A DNA stretch of 64,000 nucleotides from Roseibium aestuarii (GTDB taxonomy: Bacteria; Pseudomonadota; Alphaproteobacteria; Rhizobiales; Stappiaceae): assembly GCF_008477545.1 (NCBI RefSeq), contig NZ_VORA01000001.1, positions 434,001 through 498,000 on the forward strand, in the 5' to 3' direction. The position numbers were made by a program, and so were the translations under genes. The notes beneath the pieces were generated by a model, which worked only from the letters and a program-made list of their open reading frames with translations, was not told the origin of the DNA and searched no databases. Shown here piece by piece: positions 29,410 to 39,264 of the stretch. Within the stretch, counting starts at the first letter, position 1. Every line of letters starts with the position of its first letter.

Positions 29410-29475
29410 ATGACCCAGATGACCGCATCCTTCGTGTATTTTTATTACGTGACCTCCATATCGGCGGCTGCGTAG
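29410..29475 (+). CDS. Candidate aromatic-codon leader peptide upstream of tyrS
   Basis: A 21-codon ORF, ATG 29410 to TAG 29473-29475. It reads M-T-Q-M-T-A-S followed by FVYFYY, so five of six consecutive codons are Tyr or Phe (three Tyr: TAT, TAT, TAC), then V-T-S-I-S and three Ala. The AT-rich aromatic run stands out in a high-GC region. The last codons overlap the 5' arm of an antiterminator (29462-29469), and a terminator hairpin follows 26 bp after the stop codon, 52 bp before tyrS. This is the arrangement of ribosome-mediated attenuation, as in trpL and pheL. It is not long enough to be called by length; the case rests on codon content and RNA architecture. Confidence 0.65.
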   Translation: MTQMTASFVYFYYVTSISAAA

Positions 29476-29527
29476 GATCGTGTTCATCTGATCTCTCCCG
29501 AAAAGCCGCCGCGTCAGGCGGCTTTTT
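29462..29527 (+). promoter_or_regulatory. Transcription attenuator of tyrS (antiterminator/terminator)
   Basis: The terminator stem is AAAAGCCGCC (29501-29510) paired with GGCGGCTTTT (29517-29526), loop GCGTCA, T-run at its 3' end. The alternative stem pairs CGGCGGCT (29462-29469, inside the leader ORF) with AGCCGCCG (29504-29511), 8 bp perfect. The two cannot form together. A ribosome stalled on the Tyr codons (29437-29448) would leave 29462-29469 free to form the antiterminator; one that reaches the stop codon would cover it and permit termination. Confidence 0.7.
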
Positions 29528-29578
29528 CGTATGAGGCACCTGACAGGCCCCCCAGAAAGTCAGTCAGGAATGCCCGAA

Positions 29579-30859
29579 ATGACCACCCACATGATCGAGG
29601 CCGGACGACCGGCCACAAAGCTGAAATCCGAAGCCCTGCAGGTTCTGCTGGAGCGCGGTCTGGTGCATCAGTGCACCGATCTCGAGACTTTGGACCGCAA
29701 TCTGGCCGCCGGCCCGGTCACGGCCTATGCCGGCTTCGATGCGACAGCCGCGAGCCTCCATGTCGGCCATCTCATGCCGCTCATGACCATGCGCTGGCTG
29801 CAGAAGCTGGGGCACCGGCCCATCCTGCTGCTGGGGGGCGGCACCTCGCGCGTCGGCGATCCGAGCTTCCGCAATGAAGCGCGCCCCCTCCTGGGCGACG
29901 AGCAGATCGCGGCCAACATCAGCGGCATTCGTCATTCGGTCGAGCGGCTGATCGACTTCCGCGGAGAGGACGGTGCGCTCCTCGTCGACAATGCGGACTG
30001 GCTCACCGAATTCCGCTTCCTCGAGTTCCTGCGGGATTTCGGCAGCCAGTTCACCGTCAACCGGATGATGACCTTCGACAGCGTGAAGTCGCGGCTGGAG
30101 GCCCAGATGCCCCTGACCGTGCTCGAGTTCTGCTACATGATGCTGCAGGCCGTGGATTTCCTGGAACTCTCCCGCCGTCACGCCTGTACCCTGCAGATCG
30201 GCGGCTCCGACCAGTGGGGCAACATCATCAACGGGGTGGAACTGGCACGAAAGGGCGATGGCAAGCAGCTCTTCGGCCTCACCGTGCCGCTCATCACCAC
30301 GGCGTCCGGCGCCAAGATGGGCAAGACGGCGGCCGGTGCGGTGTGGCTTCACCCGGAGCATCTCTCGCCCTTCGGCTTCTGGCAGTTCTGGCGCAACACG
30401 GCGGACGCGGATGTGCCGCGCTTCCTGCGCCTCTTCACCGAACTGCCCATGACGGAAGTGCTGCGCCTCTCCGAATTGCAGGGCGCGGAGCTGAATGAGG
30501 CAAAGAAGATCCTGGCGACCCAGGTGACGGCGATCGTCCACGGGGCGGAAGAGGCCCGCAATGCCCGCGAACAGGGCGACCGGCTCTTCGCCGGGGAGGA
30601 GGAGCTCGCGGCCCCCACCCACCGCCTTGACCTGCAGCATCTGGCCGATGGTCTCGGCCTGCTGCAGCTCGTGGTGCATGTGGGCTTTGCGACCTCGACC
30701 AGCGACGCCTGGCGTCTGGTGGAAGGGGGCGGCGTGCGCCTCAATGGCCGGGTGGTCGAGGATCCCCGTCGCCGCATCGCGGTCGGGGATCTGGCTGCCG
30801 AAGATCAGCTCACCCTTGCCGTCGGCCGCCGCCGCAAGGCGCTTGTTGCCTTCGATTGA
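29579..30859 (+). CDS. tyrS: Tyrosyl-tRNA synthetase
   Basis: A 426-residue class I synthetase that charges tRNA-Tyr. The HIGH-type motif is HVGH (residues 61-64), the KMSKS-type motif is KMGKT (246-250), and the tyrosine pocket motif TLQIGGSDQWGNI is present. A C-terminal S4 RNA-binding domain follows from about residue 360 (AWRLVEGGGVRLNGRVV). ATG 29579 is chosen because AGGA lies 9 bp upstream; in-frame ATGs at 29570 and 29531 lack a site. A leader peptide and attenuator lie directly upstream. It converges with ccrM. Confidence 0.95.
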   Translation: MTTHMIEAGRPATKLKSEALQVLLERGLVHQCTDLETLDRNLAAGPVTAYAGFDATAASLHVGHLMPLMTMRWLQKLGHRPILLLGGGTSRVGDPSFRNEARPLLGDEQIAANISGIRHSVERLIDFRGEDGALLVDNADWLTEFRFLEFLRDFGSQFTVNRMMTFDSVKSRLEAQMPLTVLEFCYMMLQAVDFLELSRRHACTLQIGGSDQWGNIINGVELARKGDGKQLFGLTVPLITTASGAKMGKTAAGAVWLHPEHLSPFGFWQFWRNTADADVPRFLRLFTELPMTEVLRLSELQGAELNEAKKILATQVTAIVHGAEEARNAREQGDRLFAGEEELAAPTHRLDLQHLADGLGLLQLVVHVGFATSTSDAWRLVEGGGVRLNGRVVEDPRRRIAVGDLAAEDQLTLAVGRRRKALVAFD

Positions 30860-30942
30860 GACCGGATCGGCGGGTGCCAGGAGTGCCGCGACCCGCGCAC
30901 CCTGGCATTGCTTGAGGAGCGGGCAGGGCCCTCCGCATCAGA

Positions 30943-30975
30943 AAACCCCCGACATCGGAGGCCGATGCCGGGGGA
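30943..30975 (-). terminator. Terminator of ccrM
   Basis: A 13-bp stem, CCCCCGACATCGG with CCGATGCCGGGGG (one G-U), closes on a 3-nt loop. On the minus strand it is followed by TTTT, so it ends ccrM transcription. It may also limit tyrS read-through. Confidence 0.75.
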
Positions 30976-31036
30976 GAAGGAGGTCAGTTCGTTGTCCCGC
31001 GGGGATCGCGAGGTCTTGCCCGGTCGCGCCGATTGG

Positions 31037-32580
<1,544 letters not shown>

Positions 32581-33987
32581 ATGTCCAACGTGTCGCGTCG
32601 CGAAGTCCTGCTCGGGGGAGGGGCCGTGCTCGCGGCTGCCACGGCTGGCGGGTTGACGGCAGCGCGGGCCACCGTGGCCGACCACAGGCTGGTGATCGCC
32701 CCCTACCGGGCCTCGCTGGTGCCGGGAACCGTGACCGAAGGCATGATGAGCTTCGCCGCCGATGCCATGCCGCCCGTCCTGCGCCTCCGCCAGGGCGAGA
32801 CCGTGCAGATCGACGTGGAGAACCGGCTCGACGAGGCTTCCATCGTGCACTGGCACGGGCTGCGGGTGCCCAATCGCTTCGACGGCGTGCCCTATCTGAC
32901 CCAGCCGCCGATCCATTCGGGCGAGACCTTCCGCTACGAGCTGACATCGGAGGATGCCGGAACCTACTGGTATCACCCCCATTGCAACACGCTGGACCAG
33001 ATGGCGCGCGGCCTGACGGGGCTGCTGGTGGTGGAGGAGGCGGAGCCGGTCGGGTTCGATCAGGACCTGCCCCTGAACATCCGTGACTTCCGCCTCGGCA
33101 GCGACGGCCAGTTCATTGACCTCTTCAAGGCGCGCAGCGCGGCGCGCGGCGGCACCCTCGGCACGGTCTCCACGGTCAACTGGCAGCAGGAGCCGGTCTA
33201 TGATCTTCCTGCCGGATCTCTGGTGCGGCTGCGCCTTGCGGTCACCGACGTGACCCGGGTGGGCACCTATGACCTGATGAATGCAGACGTGCCGGCCTCA
33301 CCCGAGACCGCAAGGGTGATCGCCCTCGATTCCAATCCGGTTCCCGCTTCGCTGCCGGCCGCCGGCATCCTGCTGGCCCCGGGGCAGCGCGCCGACATTG
33401 CCATGCGGGTTCCCTCGACCGAGGGACAGGAGTTGGTTCTAACCCGGCAGAGCGCGCGCGGTCCGAAACCTCTCGCCCGCTTCCGTGCGGTAGGTGCCAG
33501 CGCCGGGCGCTCCCTCGACGAGCTGAAGCCCCTGCCGCGCAATCCGATTTCCGAACCCGATCTGGCGAATGCGGAGGTACTTGAGTTCCTCTTCGGCTGG
33601 ACCCCGGAAGGCGCGCCGCCGATTGCCAGCGTCTGCGGCTCGCTGGGCTATACGTTCTGGTCCATCAACCGCATCGCCTGGGAAGGGGACACGCCGGATC
33701 CGGTCGGGCCCCTGTCGGTGATGCGCAAGGGGCGCAGCTATATCCTGCGTCTGCGCAACGAGACACCAAACGATCACCCGATCCATCTTCACGGCATGAC
33801 CTTCAGGCTCCTGCGCTCCAACAAGCGCCCGCTTCCGCCGCTGTGGACGGATACCGCCCTGCTGCTGGAAGGCGAGACGATGGAAGTTGCGCTCGTTGCC
33901 GACAACCCCGGCGACTGGGCCTTCCATTGCCATGTCATCGAGCACCAGAAGACCGGCCTCACGGGCTACCTGCGGGTGGAGGCATAA
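32581..33987 (+). CDS. Tat-exported multicopper oxidase
   Basis: A 468-residue oxidase. The N-terminus has a twin-arginine signal (VSRREVLLGGG, hydrophobic to about residue 30). The four copper motifs are present: HWHGLR (90-95), HPHCN (132-136), HPIHLHG (399-405) and HCHVIEHQKTGL (449-460). The axial type-1 position is Leu460, not Met, which tends to raise the copper redox potential. It resembles the CueO/laccase-like periplasmic oxidases that act on Cu(I), Fe(II) or phenols; no Met-rich CueO insert is seen, so copper tolerance is uncertain. ATG 32581 has AGGAG 9 bp upstream. Confidence 0.9.
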   Translation: MSNVSRREVLLGGGAVLAAATAGGLTAARATVADHRLVIAPYRASLVPGTVTEGMMSFAADAMPPVLRLRQGETVQIDVENRLDEASIVHWHGLRVPNRFDGVPYLTQPPIHSGETFRYELTSEDAGTYWYHPHCNTLDQMARGLTGLLVVEEAEPVGFDQDLPLNIRDFRLGSDGQFIDLFKARSAARGGTLGTVSTVNWQQEPVYDLPAGSLVRLRLAVTDVTRVGTYDLMNADVPASPETARVIALDSNPVPASLPAAGILLAPGQRADIAMRVPSTEGQELVLTRQSARGPKPLARFRAVGASAGRSLDELKPLPRNPISEPDLANAEVLEFLFGWTPEGAPPIASVCGSLGYTFWSINRIAWEGDTPDPVGPLSVMRKGRSYILRLRNETPNDHPIHLHGMTFRLLRSNKRPLPPLWTDTALLLEGETMEVALVADNPGDWAFHCHVIEHQKTGLTGYLRVEA

Positions 33988-34086
33988 GGGCGGGGATCGT
34001 CGTCAAAACTTCAGAAAACCGGGATTGACCTTCACCCAAGGGAAACCGATGCTGACGATATAACAATAAGAATCTGGAGTTCTGAC

Positions 34087-35598
34087 ATGTCCATCGCATC
34101 CTATTTCGGCAGTGGCTCCGCCTCCCGTCCGATCGAACTGTCCCCTGCGTTTCCCTTTGAAGCCTTCACCGATCCGACCCAGGCGGCCGACCGGTTGATC
34201 GAGATCTTCGAGACCAACACCGCCTTCCTGCGCGACGCCTTCCAGAAGCTGATCGCCGGCGAGCACCGCGATGGCCGGGTCCGCGCCTTCTATCCGGAAG
34301 TGCGCGTAACGACCGAGAGCCATTCCCGCGTCGACAGCCGCCTTGCCTATGGCTTCGTGTCCGGCCCCGGGCATCACGCCACGACCGTCACCCGCCCGGA
34401 TCTCTTCCGCGACTATCTGCGCACGCAGATCTCGCTGCTCATGAAGAACCATGACATTCCGGTGCTGATCGGGGCGTCGGAGATGCCGATCCCGCTGCAT
34501 TTCGCCTTCTATGACGGCACCCATGTGGAAGGGGGAGCGGCCGCTGCGAACCTGGACCTGCCGCTGGCCGATGTCTTCGATCTGCCGGACCTCTCCGTGA
34601 TGGACGATGCCATTGCCAATGGCACCTACGAGCCCGAAAACGGCATCCTGCCGCTGGCCTCCTTCACTGCGCCGCGGGTGGATTATTCCCTGCATCGCCT
34701 GCAGCATTACACCGCGACGGCCGCCGGGCATTTCCAGAACTTCGTGCTTTTCACGAACTACCAGTTCTACATCGACGAGTTCTGCCGCATGTCGCACGAG
34801 CTCCTCGCCGATCCGAACAGCGGCTACGAGGCCTTCGTGGAGCCGGGCAACGTCATCACCCATGCGGGCGAGGCGGGGCCGTCCCAGGCCTCCGGTCCGG
34901 TGAAGCTGCCGCAGATGCCGGCCTATCACCTCAAGCGCAAGGGCCACTCCGGCATCACCATGGTGAACATCGGCGTCGGCCCCTCCAACGCCAAGACGAT
35001 CACCGACCACATCGCGGTGCTGCGGCCCCATGCCTGGCTCATGCTGGGCCACTGCGCTGGCCTGCGGACCAGCCAGAAGCTCGGCGACTATGTGCTGGCC
35101 CATGGCTATGTGCGCGAGGACAACGTGCTCGACAAGGATCTGCCGACCTGGGTGCCGATCCCGCCTCTGGCCGAGGTGCAGGTGGCGCTGGAGGATGCGG
35201 TGGCCGAGGTTACCGGCTATGACGGCTATGAGCTCAAGCGCGTCATGCGCACGGGCACGGTCGGCTCCATCGACAACCGCAACTGGGAACTCTGGGACCA
35301 GAAGGGCATCGTGCGCCGCTTCTCCCAGTCCCGCGCCATTGCGCTCGACATGGAATCGGCGACCATCGCCGCCAACGGCTTCCGCTTCCGCGTGCCCTAC
35401 GGCACCTTGCTGTGCATCTCCGACAAGCCGTTGCACGGGGAGTTGAAGCTGCCGGGCATGGCCACGGACTTCTACAAGCGTCAGGTCGCGCAGCATCTGG
35501 AAATCGGCATCCGCGCGCTGGAAAAGCTCCGCGACATGCCGAGCGAGCGCCTCCATTCCCGCAAGCTCCGCAGCTTCGCCGAGACCGCCTTCCAGTAG
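34087..35598 (+). CDS. amn: AMP nucleosidase
   Basis: A 503-residue enzyme hydrolysing AMP to adenine and ribose 5-phosphate. The N-terminal AMP-nucleosidase-specific domain (about residues 1-200, with RAFYPEVRVTTESHSRVDSR) is followed by the nucleoside phosphorylase fold, with VNIGVGPSNAKTITDHIAVL, MLGHCAGLR, and the ribose-site Glu in IALDMESATIAANGFRFRVPYG. CTGGAG is 7 bp upstream of the ATG. The last 816 bp have a diverged and deleted second copy at 37776-38236. Confidence 0.95.
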   Translation: MSIASYFGSGSASRPIELSPAFPFEAFTDPTQAADRLIEIFETNTAFLRDAFQKLIAGEHRDGRVRAFYPEVRVTTESHSRVDSRLAYGFVSGPGHHATTVTRPDLFRDYLRTQISLLMKNHDIPVLIGASEMPIPLHFAFYDGTHVEGGAAAANLDLPLADVFDLPDLSVMDDAIANGTYEPENGILPLASFTAPRVDYSLHRLQHYTATAAGHFQNFVLFTNYQFYIDEFCRMSHELLADPNSGYEAFVEPGNVITHAGEAGPSQASGPVKLPQMPAYHLKRKGHSGITMVNIGVGPSNAKTITDHIAVLRPHAWLMLGHCAGLRTSQKLGDYVLAHGYVREDNVLDKDLPTWVPIPPLAEVQVALEDAVAEVTGYDGYELKRVMRTGTVGSIDNRNWELWDQKGIVRRFSQSRAIALDMESATIAANGFRFRVPYGTLLCISDKPLHGELKLPGMATDFYKRQVAQHLEIGIRALEKLRDMPSERLHSRKLRSFAETAFQ

Positions 35599-35611
35599 GG
35601 CCACGAGCCGG

Positions 35612-36634
35612 TCAAAACACCGAGGGCGCCCGTTCCGTCAGAGACATTCGGTAAGCCTTCGGTGTCAGGCCGTGCCAGCGCTTGAAGGCGCGGGTGAAGG
35701 AACTCTGCTCGGAAAAGCCAGTCATGAAGGCGACGTCGGCGAGAGAGTATTTCGGCCGTGCGAGCAGTTCCTGCGCAAGCTTCACCCGGGCTTCATCAAC
35801 CAGCGCCTGATAGGTCTTGCCGCGGTCGGCGATCCGCCTTTGTAGGGTTCTCGGGCCGATGCCGAGGTTGGACGCGACCCCGCCGAGTGACGGCACACCG
35901 TCGCTGAGCCGGTCCGCAATCTCCTGGATCACCTCTTTTTCCAGCGCGTCTTCAGCGTCTTCTTCCGAGAGAGCGTCGTCCACGTGCTTTGAAAAGAAGC
36001 TCCAGATGCTCCAGTCGCCGACGGTGTTGGGCCGGTCGACGTCCTCGGTCGAAAACACGATGGCATCAATCTCGGCGCCATAGGTGATCGGGGCCCGAAA
36101 AACGTCTGCAAGGGCCTGTTCCGATCCGAGTGGCTGGTGGCGGAAGTGAATGGCTTTTGGAGAAAAAGCCGGTGATCGTGCCTCCCGGCATAGCGTGATG
36201 ATTGTGGCTAGGGCGCCTTCGTTGGACAGAAACAGCCCCTTGCGGCTCGGTTCGCGCTTGTGATGCAGCCATCGGACGGTATCGCCGTCATCGGCCAGCT
36301 CGAAGACCGACACTTTGTTGAAAGCCCTGGCGTGGCGGTCGAGGCGCGAAAAGGAGTGGCGCAGTGTCGGCGCCGACTTGAAGGCGAGACCGACAGCGCC
36401 GTATTCTTCGCACTTCATTGACGTCGAGGTTCCCATGTGAAACCGGATGTCGCCGGTTTCATGGGCCGCGATTGTCTCCAGCAGGGCGTAATAGTCCTCG
36501 GCCGCTATCATTCTCGACGGATCTGCTGCCGCTTTGCTGGTCAGTCCGATGCTCGCATAAAGCACCTCCGGATCGCAGGCCGGACTCGCGTTGTCGATCA
36601 TCTTCTTCACGTACAGAACCGAGACTTCCGGCAC
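35612..36634 (-). CDS. AraC family transcriptional regulator
   Basis: A 340-residue regulator. The N-terminal ~190 residues fit the arabinose-binding-like (ArmR/OruR type) domain, with EDYYALLETIAAHETGDIRFHMGTS. The C-terminal AraC helix-turn-helix pair lies at about residues 240-330: SLGGVASNLGIGPRTLQRRIADRGKTYQALVDEAR and YSLADVAFMTGFSEQSSFTRAFKRWHGLTPKAYR. GTG 36634 is preferred (purine-rich GAGGGGGG upstream) to the longer open frame. It is divergent from an exported isochorismatase-like hydrolase, which it probably controls. It ends 13 bp after the amn stop on the other strand. Confidence 0.85.
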   Translation of the reverse strand: MPEVSVLYVKKMIDNASPACDPEVLYASIGLTSKAAADPSRMIAAEDYYALLETIAAHETGDIRFHMGTSTSMKCEEYGAVGLAFKSAPTLRHSFSRLDRHARAFNKVSVFELADDGDTVRWLHHKREPSRKGLFLSNEGALATIITLCREARSPAFSPKAIHFRHQPLGSEQALADVFRAPITYGAEIDAIVFSTEDVDRPNTVGDWSIWSFFSKHVDDALSEEDAEDALEKEVIQEIADRLSDGVPSLGGVASNLGIGPRTLQRRIADRGKTYQALVDEARVKLAQELLARPKYSLADVAFMTGFSEQSSFTRAFKRWHGLTPKAYRMSLTERAPSVF

Positions 36635-36873
36635 ACCGCCCCCCTCGCGCGTGTTGCCGTCGCGCGCAATCAAGTTCTTTCTCACTTCTGATTGACGCCA
36701 TCGGTTCAAACATTGACACGCAGCGACAATAAGAACGCCCCACCCGGATTTATACCAATATTCGTCCGGATGAAAAGGACGCGAGAGAAGCAAAACCTGT
36801 CTGCTTTCGCTTCGGCCGTTTCCCATCCGGATGTCCAAAATCTGGAACCGCGCTCTTTATCGATGAGGCAACC

Positions 36874-37695
36874 ATGAGAACGACACGACTGAAGTGGCAT
36901 CCCCTCCTTCCGGTGTTCCTGGCAGGGACAGCATTTCTTTATGCCGCAGCCGACTTCGCCTATGGGCAGACCGAAACCTCTCGGGCTGCAACGGCGAAAC
37001 TGCCGCCAATCAATGATGGCTTGCCGATGCCGGGCTTTCAGATCACGACCGACGACACGGCCATCGTGATCACCGACCCGCAGAACGACTTCCTGTCCCC
37101 CGATGGCGTGACCTGGGGCGTCGTGGGCCAAAGCATCACCGAAAACGGTACGGTCGAGAACCTGGAGGCCCTGTTGAAGGTGGCCGACGAAACCGGCATG
37201 CCGATGTTCGTGTCCCCGCACTACTACTACGAACATGACCACAAGTGGCACTTCGAAGGCACGCTGGAGAAGCTGATGCATAACATCGGCATGTTCGACC
37301 GCCCGTCGGCTCTCGAGATGACCGGCTTCGAAGGCTCCGGCGCCGACTGGCTGGATCGCTACAAGGCCTATATCAACAATGGCGAGACCGTTGTCACGAG
37401 CCCGCACAAGGTCTACGGACCGGACAGCAACGATCTGGCGTTGCAGCTGCGCAAGCGGGGCATCAACAAGGTCATTCTGGCCGGCATGTCCTCCAACCTT
37501 TGCACCGAATCCCACATGCGCGGGCTGGTCGAAGCCGGGTTCGATGTGATGGTCGTCACGGATGCAACGGCCGGTGCGATTACGGAGCATTACAACGGCT
37601 ACGCATCGTCGCTCACCAACTTCCGCATGATCGCCAGCGCGATCAACAACACGGAAAACACGGTGAAGGCGATCAAGGCGGCTTATGGTCAATAA
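36874..37695 (+). CDS. Exported isochorismatase-like cysteine hydrolase
   Basis: A 273-residue protein. The N-terminal signal or anchor (residues 1-30, LLPVFLAGTAFLYAAADFAYG) is unusual, since most members are cytoplasmic. The catalytic triad of the superfamily is complete: Asp68 (IVITDPQNDF), Lys179 (SPHKVYG) and Cys210 (GMSSNLCTESHMRGL). The substrate is unknown; relatives hydrolyse isochorismate, N-carbamoyl compounds, nicotinamide or amides. It is divergently paired with the AraC gene and lies between amn and the amn fragment. Confidence 0.87.
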   Translation: MRTTRLKWHPLLPVFLAGTAFLYAAADFAYGQTETSRAATAKLPPINDGLPMPGFQITTDDTAIVITDPQNDFLSPDGVTWGVVGQSITENGTVENLEALLKVADETGMPMFVSPHYYYEHDHKWHFEGTLEKLMHNIGMFDRPSALEMTGFEGSGADWLDRYKAYINNGETVVTSPHKVYGPDSNDLALQLRKRGINKVILAGMSSNLCTESHMRGLVEAGFDVMVVTDATAGAITEHYNGYASSLTNFRMIASAINNTENTVKAIKAAYGQ

Positions 37696-37775
37696 GCGCG
37701 AGACTTGCCCGGATCTTCAGCCTCTGGCCAGAAGATCCGGCCATGGCGCGAGCTCATCCCTGATAGGGGAGATGT

Positions 37776-38236
37776 TGCCGCATGTTGCACGAGCTCCTCG
37801 CCGATCCGGACAGCGGCTACGAGGCCTTCGTGGAGCCGGGCAACGTCATCGCCCATGCGGGCGAGGCAGGGCCGTCCCAGGCTTCCGGTCCGGTGAGGCT
37901 GCCGCAGATGCCGGCCTGCGGACCAGCCAGAAGCTCGGCGACTACGTGCTGGCTCATGGTTATGTGCGCGAGGACCACGCGCTCGACAAGGATCTGCCGA
38001 CCATCGCCGCCAACGGCTTGCGCTTCCGCGTGCCTTGCGGCACCTTGCTGTGCATCTCCGACAAGTCGTTGCATGGGGAGTTGAAGCTGCCGGGCATGGC
38101 GACTGATTTTTATAAGCGTCAGGTCGCGCAGCATCTGGAAATCGGCATCCGCGCGCTGGAAAAGCTCCGCGACATGCCGAGCGAGCGCCTCCATTCCCGC
38201 AAGCTCCGCAGCTTCGCCGAGACCGCCTTCCAGTAG
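37776..38236 (+). pseudogene. Truncated, deleted second copy of the amn 3' end
   Basis: It aligns to amn 34783-35598 with two internal deletions. The first removes 139 bp and breaks the frame; the second removes 216 bp. Both joins fall on 5-bp microhomologies (GGCCT and CGACC in amn). About 21 mismatches are scattered in the first part, while the last ~120 bp are identical to amn, including the stop. The first 696 bp of the gene are missing. A small frame remains open, but it cannot make the enzyme. Confidence 0.92.
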
Positions 38237-38276
38237 GGCGGCTTCGCGCTTCGTTTTCAGGGTCCAGGACGCCAAA

Positions 38277-39218
38277 TTGAAACGCATCTTACTTCACGCC
38301 GGGGCTCAGAAAACGGGGTCGACGTCGCTCCAAAGGTGGTTCTACAGCCATGAGACCTTGCTCAACGGGTTGGGGATGACGTGTCCCCGCCGGTTGATCA
38401 AACGGGGAGACGTCGACCCCATCCATCGAATTCTGACGAGTGCGCGCCCCGGATGTGATCGCAGCAAGCTGAAGAAGGCCTTCCTGAAGCGCCTTGAAGA
38501 GCTGTCTGGTGAAACCGGTCAGCAAACCGTTCTTCTTTCCCACGAGACGATCTTCGGTCTGCCCTTTGAGGAAAGGGGTGACGGTTTCTACCCAGATTTC
38601 ATGGCCCGGCTGAGCAACTTTCAGTACCTGATCGAAGGGACCGGCATAGAGGTAGATGTAGTCTTCTTCATCCGTGATTACTGCGATTTCATCAGCTCGT
38701 CATACGTTCAGTATGTGAAAATGGGAGGGACCTATTCCCTTTCCAGATTTGTGAGCAGCTACGATGCGCAAGCGCTGGGCCCCGCCGTCCAGGGGGCAGT
38801 CTTGCGGGGCAATCCGATCGCCTGGGAACCGATCACCCAGGCGCTGCAACAGGCGTTTCCCGGCCGTGTTCGGATCGTCGATTTCACGCAATTCTTCGCC
38901 ACACCCTCGGAGAACCTCAGCCGTATTTTCTTTGACGGTGCCGTTTCCCTGGAAGACTGCCGTGGCCTGGAGAGTATTCGCGTCAATTCCTCACCTCCAA
39001 TGGTGGCGGTCCATCTGGCGCGACATGCGAATATTGTATTGAAATACCTCACCAAATTGCCGAAGCGGAAAATCGGTCACGTCTCCTCGGCGGCTTTCAT
39101 TGGCCCTGCGGAGCGCTTCCATCGCTTCAGGCTCAAGGGGCTGGCCCTGAACAAGGCTCTGGTCTCATTCAAGGAACGGTACAGGCAGGACCTGCAGTCC
39201 CTCGTCTGGAAGGGCTAG
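38277..39218 (+). CDS. Sulfotransferase-like protein
   Basis: A 313-residue protein that begins MKRILLHAGAQKTGSTSLQR. The KTGSTSLQ loop is the PAPS 5'-phosphosulfate-binding motif of the sulfotransferase superfamily; VVFFIRDYCDFISSSYVQ resembles the 3'-phosphate-binding segment with its Arg and Ser. Proteins of this kind are often associated with surface polysaccharides, but the acceptor cannot be inferred. The start is a TTG with only weak AGGA upstream; the protein start fits the fold exactly. It lies 41 bp after the amn fragment, and its codon use looks less GC-biased than neighbours, suggesting accessory origin. Confidence 0.72.
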   Translation: MKRILLHAGAQKTGSTSLQRWFYSHETLLNGLGMTCPRRLIKRGDVDPIHRILTSARPGCDRSKLKKAFLKRLEELSGETGQQTVLLSHETIFGLPFEERGDGFYPDFMARLSNFQYLIEGTGIEVDVVFFIRDYCDFISSSYVQYVKMGGTYSLSRFVSSYDAQALGPAVQGAVLRGNPIAWEPITQALQQAFPGRVRIVDFTQFFATPSENLSRIFFDGAVSLEDCRGLESIRVNSSPPMVAVHLARHANIVLKYLTKLPKRKIGHVSSAAFIGPAERFHRFRLKGLALNKALVSFKERYRQDLQSLVWKG

Positions 39219-39264
39219 GGGGCTCGGCATCCGTCCGCTTTCGCAGGAGGAGCGGTGAGGCGGC

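Noticed and set aside
29531-29578. Longer tyrS start at 29531
   Set aside because: It lies at the base of the attenuator hairpin and has no ribosome binding site; AGGA precedes ATG 29579.
37685-38236. 183-codon ORF read through the amn fragment
   Set aside because: It is a frame-shifted remnant of amn; the alignment shows deletions of 139 and 216 bp.
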